From assembly GCA_037178625.1 (NCBI GenBank), contig CM074132.1, positions 930,001 through 994,000 of the forward strand: DNA of 64,000 bases, in the 5' to 3' direction. The notes under the pieces are model-generated. The model saw only the letters and a list, made by a program, of their open reading frames with translations, ran no database searches and was not told the origin of the DNA. Shown here in pieces: positions 59,290 to 64,000 of the stretch. The position numbers were made by a program, and so were the translations under genes. The first letter of the stretch is position 1, and every line of letters starts with the position of its first letter. This stretch comes from Skeletonema tropicum. Lineage: Eukaryota; Bacillariophyta; Thalassiosirophyceae; Thalassiosirales; Thalassiosiraceae.

Positions 59290-59955
59290 CGTGTTTGGCT
59301 GGTGAGTGTGCAGAGTTTATGAGCTCGGCAGCGCAACTTTTTCTTCCTCCACTCCGAATTCCAAAGTGGAGGTGAACTCCGATACTCCGATGCTGACCCA
59401 TTGGACCCGCATGAAAGTGATACGTGTGCACTCATCAGGTGACATATGAGAATCGGATGGTTGCCGATCTGAAGGTTGTGCATCTTGGAATTGGAATCTC
59501 TTCGCTCATCGTCTATCTTGCATCTTGGCCCTTTAGCGGGATAAGTCTTTGGGCGGTAGGTGGAGTTGGAAAGGATTGTAGGTTCTTCGTTTGTGGTTGC
59601 TTGCATGGGACAATCTCTCGCCCTCCATGAAAGAGAAAATATAGTGATCAATGGCGCCATAAAATTTCCGCGAACGGATCTGGGGGGAAGTATTCTATTG
59701 GATGAGTAATAGTTTTCCTACTAACAAATAGGCACAGTTCAGTCTATTCGAGACTCTGACAGTCATTTTCTCCTTACACTACTTAGTAAAAAAGTTGGAG
59801 TAGGGTTATCCACTTTTCAAGACCAAACTTACTCAATCAACAACCTTCTTCATCAACAACATCATCACCATAGGTACTTCTACTTACCCTCTCTACTATA
59901 TTTCCAAGCTTACAGCTGTAGCAGGACAGCCAGAGAGCCACGTCCTTTAACAACC
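59290..59955. other. Divergent spacer between the CAP gene and the lumenal-protein gene
   Basis: 666 bp holding both promoters. The 13-bp CAATGGCGCCATA at 59650-59662 occurs again near 61180 upstream of the truncated CAP paralogue. The short frames here are not supported. Confidence 0.45.
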
Positions 59956-60939
59956 ATGAGCTACTTCAAAGGAACAACCATTTGCTTTGTGATTGCCTTT
60001 TTCGGCTTTTTCTTGCAATGCAATTCATTCAGCCTATCGTCAAAAGAATCATCGCGATCACACATCAACGAAGAATCTACAGATACACTTCGCCGACAAA
60101 TTGTCTCATCCGTACCCTTACTTGCACTCGGTCTACCTGCAAATGCAGCGGAGACGCCAGCAGAGGCAATTAGGCTCATTTCATCCAAGACAATACCTGG
60201 ATTAGGTCCACCCGATGTTTATTATCCTGCATACTTTGTTGGAAAATGGAAGACTACACGTGTCATCTCTTCATCTGATGATCCATTCTTTAAAGATCTG
60301 GAGAATGTAGGGGTGAAACTACCAATCCAAGTTACATCGGAGATGAGATTTGTACCATATGATGCTGGGAAAGATTTCCAACAGATTGATGATGCGAATC
60401 CAAACAATGTACCGGCTGTCGCTGATAGATCGTTCAACGAAAAATCGTATTATACAGCACTATCTCAGGAAGTTGAGCGTTTGTACTCATCGACGAAACC
60501 CATGCCATCTATTCAATCAATCAATTGGACTCCAACCAACCCTAATGTTTTAGCTCTCGACTACTCTGATGGAAGTTCAAAAGAAGTCAAAGTAACAAAG
60601 CGCTCCAGTGATGTAAGCAATGATGGTAGTAATCTATTCAGTAGTGAGTTTCGCAGAATCACGGCAGTACCATCTTCTCCTTCAGGGATTGCGGGAGGGA
60701 TTCCGTCCGTGTACAAAAGCCGTGTATTAACAAAATGGAGACAAGGCAATAGTAATGATGTGATAGAGGGTATTGAGATTTTATACAATGAAGCAGGCGT
60801 GTTGGGGGATAAAAGTTCAGATCCTCTCCAAATGGGTATTGGAGGAACCGGCGCTATATCATCGCTTTACGGAGGGGATAGTAAAGATTTGGCAGATTGG
60901 AGAAGTACAAAGACAAAGATTTTGATGGAGAGGATGTAA
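59956..60939 (+). CDS. Thylakoid-lumen protein of the DUF6816 type
   Basis: A single exon of 327 residues. A signal peptide (residues 5-22) ends CNSFS, close to the plastid-import motif. After a short transit-like stretch there is a twin-arginine signal (Arg46-Arg47, then SSVPLLALGLPANAAE) with an A-x-A cleavage site near 65. This layered targeting leads to the thylakoid lumen in a secondary plastid. The mature part begins with the conserved IPGLGPPDVYYPAYFVGKW block, found in cyanobacterial and plant proteins of unknown function grouped as DUF6816, followed by a beta-rich domain. Its role in photosynthesis is not known from sequence. Confidence 0.8.
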   Translation: MSYFKGTTICFVIAFFGFFLQCNSFSLSSKESSRSHINEESTDTLRRQIVSSVPLLALGLPANAAETPAEAIRLISSKTIPGLGPPDVYYPAYFVGKWKTTRVISSSDDPFFKDLENVGVKLPIQVTSEMRFVPYDAGKDFQQIDDANPNNVPAVADRSFNEKSYYTALSQEVERLYSSTKPMPSIQSINWTPTNPNVLALDYSDGSSKEVKVTKRSSDVSNDGSNLFSSEFRRITAVPSSPSGIAGGIPSVYKSRVLTKWRQGNSNDVIEGIEILYNEAGVLGDKSSDPLQMGIGGTGAISSLYGGDSKDLADWRSTKTKILMERM

Positions 60940-61440
60940 CAACTCTTTGGCTAGGATGTATCAATCTAAACCTTAATAGTCTTAAACAGTAATTTGCTCT
61001 TTATCTCACGTTGTATGAAAGAGCAATAGTCTCTGCAGCGAATTCCCAGCCATCTTTATGATAATGGCAAAGTCAAAGAATAATCGCACAGCAAGACAAC
61101 TCACAGCTTATAAGATGGGTCAAGGTTAGGGTTAGTTTGGTGACTTAAGGGTTTTCTCCTGCCTGCGACAGTTGTACAATGGCGCCATAAGCGTAAGCAA
61201 GACCAAATATGTACCAGCAACTCTGACTTGTCATGGCCCTTGCGTCATGGGACGTTCCATTCCTCTAGAGGAACATTCCCAACTATGTTTGGGTAACACG
61301 ATTAGGATGCCGAGACACGCCAACTCCAAGTCCTTAACAAAGAGTCATCCGCCAACAACCAATGGATTTGGCAATGCGGTGGTTTCAAGCACGATGGCAT
61401 TATTATTTGATCAACTCCAACTAATGAACATCAACCGATC
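60940..61440. other. Spacer upstream of the truncated CAP paralogue
   Basis: No supported ORF. It contains a short telomere-like GGTTAGGGTTAG at about 61125-61136 and a CAATGGCGCCATA at about 61179-61191. Confidence 0.4.
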
Positions 61441-61923
61441 ATGATGTTGTTCAACCGCCAACTGATCCTCGTCCTCTTGTCTCAAATGCTCTGCAGCGCC
61501 AAAGCTACCGATGATGTATCCCCGCCCATCCGAAAGCGGACGCAAAAGCGGACTTTGAGGGGAGGCTCCACAAGGGAGGCTGACTTTGATCCATTCATTG
61601 GAGTTGCACGAGCGCTCAGCTCCGAGACTATTCAAAAGTCGACTGGTCGTAACATGTCGCTCAGTATACCTACAAAATCCACACCAACTTCCAATACCGC
61701 TGTTGCCTTTATTGATGAGACTGATGTGCCTGCGGCGCCGTCTTCGTCAACTACGTCACCTGCAACGCCGAAACCGACCTTCGTGCCGACTTCAGTAATG
61801 TTAATGGAGGGAGAGGGGTGGTTCCTTTCCACCAGTGTAGAGCTGGAGGAAGAATCTGGAACGGAGATGCCTGTAAGATCTCGGCAGCCAACGCTCCTCC
61901 CAACGCCCTATCAGTTAATATAG
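61441..61923 (+). pseudogene. Truncated paralogue of the CAP gene (5' half only)
   Basis: A 160-codon ORF whose first about 85 residues match the start of the CAP protein on the opposite strand: the same signal peptide pattern (MLFNRQLILVLLSQMLCSA), ATDD, SPP-RKRTQ, GGSTR, DFDPFIG and the following Ser/Thr-rich stretch. The beta-rich and CAP domains are missing. The remaining about 75 residues are Thr/Pro-rich and end at TAG. It is therefore a gene fragment left by duplication or a gene now encoding a short secreted peptide. Either way it is inverted relative to its parent, about 2.2 kb away. Confidence 0.75.
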
Positions 61924-62538
61924 CGCATGTGCACATTGAAAGTGGAAAACGGGCGATGATGGATGTAGTAGGCATATGTAGACGTTGACTGAACTGAAAA
62001 ATGCATCGACGATCAAAGTGAAAGTTAGGACAAATGATAGAGTAGAAGTGATAATGATGAAGAATTAGGATGTACCCAGCAAAGAAGTAGGAACACAGAT
62101 GAAGCATGAAGCAGGTGAGGGTGTGTATCGTAAATCGTAATGCACATAATGTAAATTTTTTAAGATTTTGACATTCGTTTAGTGTGAAACTGAGTGGTCT
62201 TTGTCATTGCTCCCTCTAATTCGTTTTAATAAGAAGTAGATTGTCAGTAGCAACCTGCAAAGAAAGCAAGATGTTCCCGACGTATTACATCTAAAGACGA
62301 CAATATTTCTCTGACCAGCAATTGGGTTGGGCCGAACAAGCACATCTTATGTAGGAGTATCGACTTGCACACTTTTAACCGCGCGCAAAAAATCTCAAAG
62401 ATATCCACTCTTCATCTTCTGTCCGTGCTTCATCGTCGGAATTCACGCTCACGACACGAACGGACAGGAATTCACATGTGAATTCAACTCGAACGATACC
62501 TGAAAGCACCGAACGGAACTCCATAACTGCATGAAAGC
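61924..62538. other. Spacer before the EF-hand gene
   Basis: No supported ORF or RNA. The frames are short and of unlikely composition. Confidence 0.45.
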
Positions 62539-62988
62539 ATGGTTCTTTCTCAAGAAGATATCGACAATTGCAGAGAAGCATTCCTCGCATTCGACAAGGA
62601 CCGAAGTGGAACAATCGATGTATGGGAGCTTCGACAGGTCCTTGAAGCAATGGGACAAGCCCCGACCGAGGATGAACTGTTCCACATGATAAGTGAGGTT
62701 GATGAAAACATGAGCGGAAGCATAGATTTCGGAGAATTCGTCAAGGTTGTTGAAAGTCAAAAGAAACGAGCGGAGAATTTTGACGATGAGAATGATATGA
62801 TTGATGCATATGTTGCATGTGGAGGTCAGCCGGACAAGAGTGGGCATGTGAGAAGGGAGACTATGATTCAGATTATCAAGTATGACTTCGGGCTAACTTG
62901 TGATATTGAGGATCTCATCAATAAGATTGATAGTGATGGATCCGGAGAAATTGAGTTCGATGAGTTTTCACTCATGTTGAATCGATAA
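62539..62988 (+). CDS. EF-hand protein resembling dynein docking/light-chain calcium sensors
   Basis: A single exon of 149 residues, calmodulin-sized. Three canonical calcium loops are visible: EF1 at 19-30 (DKDRSGTIDVWE), EF2 at 55-66 (DENMSGSIDFGE) and EF4 at 131-142 (DSDGSGEIEFDE). The third is degenerate (GGQPDKSGHVRRE, near 95-107), preceded by AYVACGG. That GG-x-PDKSG third hand differs from calmodulin and centrin and is reminiscent of flagellar outer-dynein-arm proteins such as DC3 or LC4. The assignment to axonemes is an inference. If right, it points to an organism with flagellate gametes. Confidence 0.8.
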   Translation: MVLSQEDIDNCREAFLAFDKDRSGTIDVWELRQVLEAMGQAPTEDELFHMISEVDENMSGSIDFGEFVKVVESQKKRAENFDDENDMIDAYVACGGQPDKSGHVRRETMIQIIKYDFGLTCDIEDLINKIDSDGSGEIEFDEFSLMLNR

Positions 62989-63090
62989 CATTTCAAGCTG
63001 CTCAATTCATAAGTATGTCACTTTTATATCTGGATCTCTGAATAGGATGATGCCTTGTCATTACCTCTCTGCTTTGCCCAAAACTTGTCG

Positions 63091-64000
63091 CTATATCTCT
63101 GGATCTCTGAACAATATGATGCGCACAGTGGTCCCTGGCAATTTGGATGGACCTTCTCCTCCTGCTAGCAACTCAATCCTGCCACCCATTTGTTCAAGCC
63201 AGAATTTCGCCACAGTTAATCCCAGTCCACTTCCTTTCACTTCGTCTCGTACCTCGCTACTTCGAAATCCTCTTTCAAAGACCCTATCTCTAAGATCTTC
63301 TTCGGGTATCCCAGGACCATTATCTTCCACCCAAATAGTACATCCTGCTCCAAGCGGAGGTTCATTTGCAGTGATAGAGACTTTCACCTGAGGTATCCTT
63401 GGTCTTCCAGGACCTTTTCTCCTGCGACGCACATATTTAATAGCGTTGTCTAGAACATTACTCACAGCCTCTTGAAGTTGCTTCGACGATATGAGACACG
63501 CTGGTAATTCAGCATCGGGCTCAAAGCCAACGGCATCGAAATTGATTCCCTTTTCTCTCGAAACCATTTGAGAAGCATAGACTGTAGAACCGAGCACATC
63601 CTGAGGAAACGCTAATTCCATTTGAAAATCTCCAAGGACTGGCGATGACTGTACTACCTCCAAGGCAGCAGAGGAGGTCGTGGTAGTAGTAGCGGTAGAT
63701 GCTTCTTGATCGCCATAACTACTCCCATTCGGAAGTAAGAGAGATGATCGTAACACCATACCAGTCGTAGGCACTTCCTGCTTCACGTCACCACTCAATA
63801 GATAAGGAGAATTTACTAACATGTCCATCGGTTCAATCAGATCTACGACACGTTCGCCTTGAGCAGCCATATTCTCTGCCAGTTGGAACAATTGTCGCTG
63901 CCTTCGTATCGTTGGTCCACCTCCTCCTGTCGAAGAAGAAGAAGTTACTCCACTACCACCACCACTACCACCACTCGACATGGCACTATTCTCTTCTGCC
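63091..64000 (-). CDS. Histidine-kinase C-terminus, possibly chloroplast sensor kinase (partial)
   Basis: The minus-strand frame is open from the stop at 63091 to the right edge of the window. An ATG at 63981 starts a 296-codon reading, but the codons beyond it also stay open, so the gene likely continues off the window. The HATPase domain is complete: N box AVSNVLDNAIKY, G1 DNGPGIPEED, F box FERGF and G2 GSGLGL. The upstream part (LFQLAENMAAQGERVVDLIEPMDML) resembles the helix region of plastid sensor kinases (CSK) more than a standard HisKA with a phospho-His, which I do not see. A role in plastid redox signalling is a suggestion. Confidence 0.85.
   Translation of the reverse strand, partial: AEENSAMSSGGSGGGSGVTSSSSTGGGGPTIRRQRQLFQLAENMAAQGERVVDLIEPMDMLVNSPYLLSGDVKQEVPTTGMVLRSSLLLPNGSSYGDQEASTATTTTTSSAALEVVQSSPVLGDFQMELAFPQDVLGSTVYASQMVSREKGINFDAVGFEPDAELPACLISSKQLQEAVSNVLDNAIKYVRRRRKGPGRPRIPQVKVSITANEPPLGAGCTIWVEDNGPGIPEEDLRDRVFERGFRSSEVRDEVKGSGLGLTVAKFWLEQMGGRIELLAGGEGPSKLPGTTVRIILFRDPEI

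Noticed and set aside
61121..61140. Telomere-like GGTTAGGGTTAG
   Set aside because: Only two units, inside a normal intergenic region. Not evidence of a chromosome end.
1..64000. tRNA, rRNA or CRISPR features
   Set aside because: A visual search for B-box-like GGTTCRANNCC, conserved rRNA words and regularly spaced repeats gave nothing convincing. A covariance-model search could still find a tRNA or snRNA.

Overview
This window looks like nuclear DNA of a photosynthetic stramenopile, most likely a centric diatom. The genes are eukaryotic and partly split by short GT-AG introns (about 84-283 bp, mostly 84-125). Several products start with signal peptides of the kind used for secondary plastids. 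One protein carries a twin-arginine thylakoid-lumen signal, another resembles a chloroplast sensor kinase, and an EF-hand protein resembles flagellar dynein docking or light chains, which would fit a centric rather than a pennate diatom. The genus cannot be fixed from the sequence alone.

Layout. 1-3641: the 3' end of an unknown gene and a membrane-anchored SET-domain protein. 3963-6571: a terminal-inverted-repeat element carrying two convergent genes and no recognisable transposase. 6797-9749: Rpn11 (proteasome deubiquitinase), convergent with a secretory-pathway class-B DnaJ. 9750-16022: a 6.3-kb gene-poor stretch with an imperfect tandem repeat. 16023-20914: a 12-exon gene for a membrane or secreted Cys-rich, HYR-like protein. 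21039-24942: a complete LTR element (identical 210-bp LTRs, 5-bp target duplication) whose only long ORF is a 1110-codon antisense-strand frame with no pol domains. 25244-25466: a hAT-like MITE with an 8-bp target duplication. 26040-31039: a 1266-residue two-TM acidic protein and ribosomal protein uS3. 31329-35819: an ABCC transporter. 36737-41315: a multi-TM protein, a J-domain/U-box protein and a cytochrome-b5-like MAPR protein with an apparent frameshift. 41922-46454: AsnRS, divergent from an organellar methionine aminopeptidase, which is convergent with RFC4. 46548-53287: a young Ty3/gypsy element with a 1926-codon pol-type ORF. 55674-64000: small secreted proteins, an alpha/beta hydrolase, a CAP protein and a truncated copy of its 5' half, a lumenal protein, an EF-hand protein and a histidine-kinase C-terminus.

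The host genes are ordinary housekeeping genes (protein turnover, folding, translation, replication) in no operon-like order. Adjacent genes are mostly divergent or convergent, with compact spacers. The unusual content is in the mobile elements. The gypsy polyprotein has about 340 residues between RNase H and integrase that follow the motif order of a cytosine-5 DNA methyltransferase but lack the catalytic Pro-Cys. The non-autonomous LTR element keeps a giant membrane-type ORF and contains repeated copies of a motif resembling its own polypurine-tract/LTR junction. The 2.6-kb TIR element belongs to no family I can name. Exon boundaries, domain calls and repeat ends were worked out by reading the sequence, and no database search was possible.
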